NCBI RefSeq assembly: GCF_033723955.1
Contig: NZ_CP137555.1
Span: 3,774,001-3,838,000, forward strand
DNA: 64,000 bases
Origin: Microbulbifer pacificus
GTDB taxonomy: Bacteria > Pseudomonadota > Gammaproteobacteria > Pseudomonadales > Cellvibrionaceae
Direction: 5' to 3'
Made by a program: the position numbers and the translations under genes. Shown one piece after another: positions 63,587-64,000 of the stretch; the stretch's first letter is position 1, and every line of letters begins with the position of its first letter. Below the pieces are notes generated by a model. That model had not been told where the DNA came from and ran no database searches. It saw only the letters and a program-made list of their open reading frames with translations.

Positions 63587-64000
63587 TTTTTCCCTGATTC
63601 AAAGCCGTGCTTTCAAGTGTTGTCATTTATTCCTACGCGAGTTGAGCGAAGATGTCGAAATTGGATTGACACGCTTTTTCATCGGCGTACCATTCTGGAA
63701 AAATTCAACGTGGCTTTTTCTTCGAGTGAGTTGCGTTGTGAAATTTACAAATGATTCAAGCGAAAAAGCATGAAAATCTTGGATAAACAACAGCGAATAC
63801 ATGGATCCATTTGGGTGCGCAGGGAATGTTCATTGCTTTTCCCTGTTTCTACCCCATTGGGCATGAAAAATACTGCTTGATTCGCCTTCTCGCGGGAAGG
63901 TGGTGATACCTTTCCGGTTGTGAGGTTTTTGTAAAAGCCCGGAAAGTGATTTCCGGGCTTTTTGCTTTTTGCTTTTGCGTGTTTAAATTTTCCAAAATTG
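63587..64000. other. Non-coding 3' end of the window with promoter-like boxes and a terminator
   Basis: In these 414 bases I see no convincing gene. A perfect -35 box TTGACA (63666-63671) is followed at 16 bases by TACCAT (63688-63693). A frame of 36 codons runs from 63770 to 63880 without a ribosome binding site. A small hairpin CCTTC / GAAGG lies at 63885-63900, and a strong terminator at 63933. The segment could be a small RNA gene or a long untranslated tail. Confidence 0.45.
63933..63963 (+). terminator. Strong terminator near the window end
   Basis: A perfect 13-bp stem, AAAAGCCCGGAAA / TTTCCGGGCTTTT, with loop GTGA has T-rich flanks on both sides. It is about 350 bases after the last gene and could end either that transcript, a small RNA or a gene entering from beyond the window. 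Confidence 0.88.

Noticed and set aside
1..64000. CRISPR arrays, rRNA, tRNA and insertion sequences
   Set aside because: Reading both strands I found no regularly spaced repeats, no tRNA-like cloverleaf with conserved T-arm, and no transposase frames.

Overview
The window is about 64 kb of GC-rich, gene-dense bacterial chromosome. TamA/TamB, lipoproteins with classical lipoboxes, two large TonB-dependent receptors, an Oar-like receptor, PpnN, MtfA and a 7Fe ferredoxin next to mutS point to a Gram-negative gammaproteobacterium. The style fits marine polymer degraders of the Microbulbifer/Cellvibrionales kind; that placement is an inference from gene content, not from a marker gene. I saw no tRNA, rRNA, CRISPR array, insertion sequence or prophage gene.

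Layout. Positions 1-19,700 are mostly housekeeping: the 3' end of tamA and all of tamB, a MobA-like nucleotidyltransferase overlapping mtfA tail to tail, a PhoD-like phosphohydrolase with a DASS anion symporter, a prolyl oligopeptidase lipoprotein, a MaoC-fold dehydratase, a TonB receptor, a degenerate polysaccharide deacetylase, fdxA and mutS. Positions 52,500-64,000 hold ppnN, a small conserved-type protein, an MFS exporter, an old-yellow-enzyme reductase, an NhaC-type antiporter, a PepSY/DUF2271/flavoreductase set that looks like a ferric reductase module, an SGNH esterase and a dienelactone hydrolase.

The centre, about 19.9-52.3 kb, is one coherent peptidoglycan (murein) utilisation locus. 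It combines counterparts of two separate Bacillus subtilis systems. From the MurNAc operon it has NagZ, AmiE, NamZ, MurR and MurQ. From the ykf operon it has an LD-carboxypeptidase, an Ala-Glu epimerase and an NlpC/P60 endopeptidase. To these it adds a TonB-dependent receptor, an AmiD-like amidase, a transglutaminase-like protein, a cysteine-rich beta-helix protein, a class-I amino-acid decarboxylase with an antiporter, a NagX-like membrane protein, and a sodium symporter plus sugar kinase in place of a PTS. Nearly all the hydrolases carry lipoprotein, Sec or Tat-like signals, so digestion appears to take place outside the cytoplasm. MurNAc would then enter through the symporter, be phosphorylated by the BadF-type kinase and be cleaved by MurQ to GlcNAc-6-phosphate and lactate. 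L-Ala-D-Glu would be epimerised in the cytoplasm, and the diamino acid may be handled by the decarboxylase and antiporter.

A palindrome, GAATA-N3-TATTC, lies in front of several of these genes and is the likely operator of one or both RpiR-family regulators, whose recognition helices are almost identical. One exact copy lies not in front of a gene but before a roughly 150-base non-coding stretch ending in a strong terminator (52,329-52,478), which could be a small RNA of the same regulon. The MurNAc operon continues without a clear break into an unusual ABC export system with one ATPase, one MacB-type permease and three different periplasmic adaptors.
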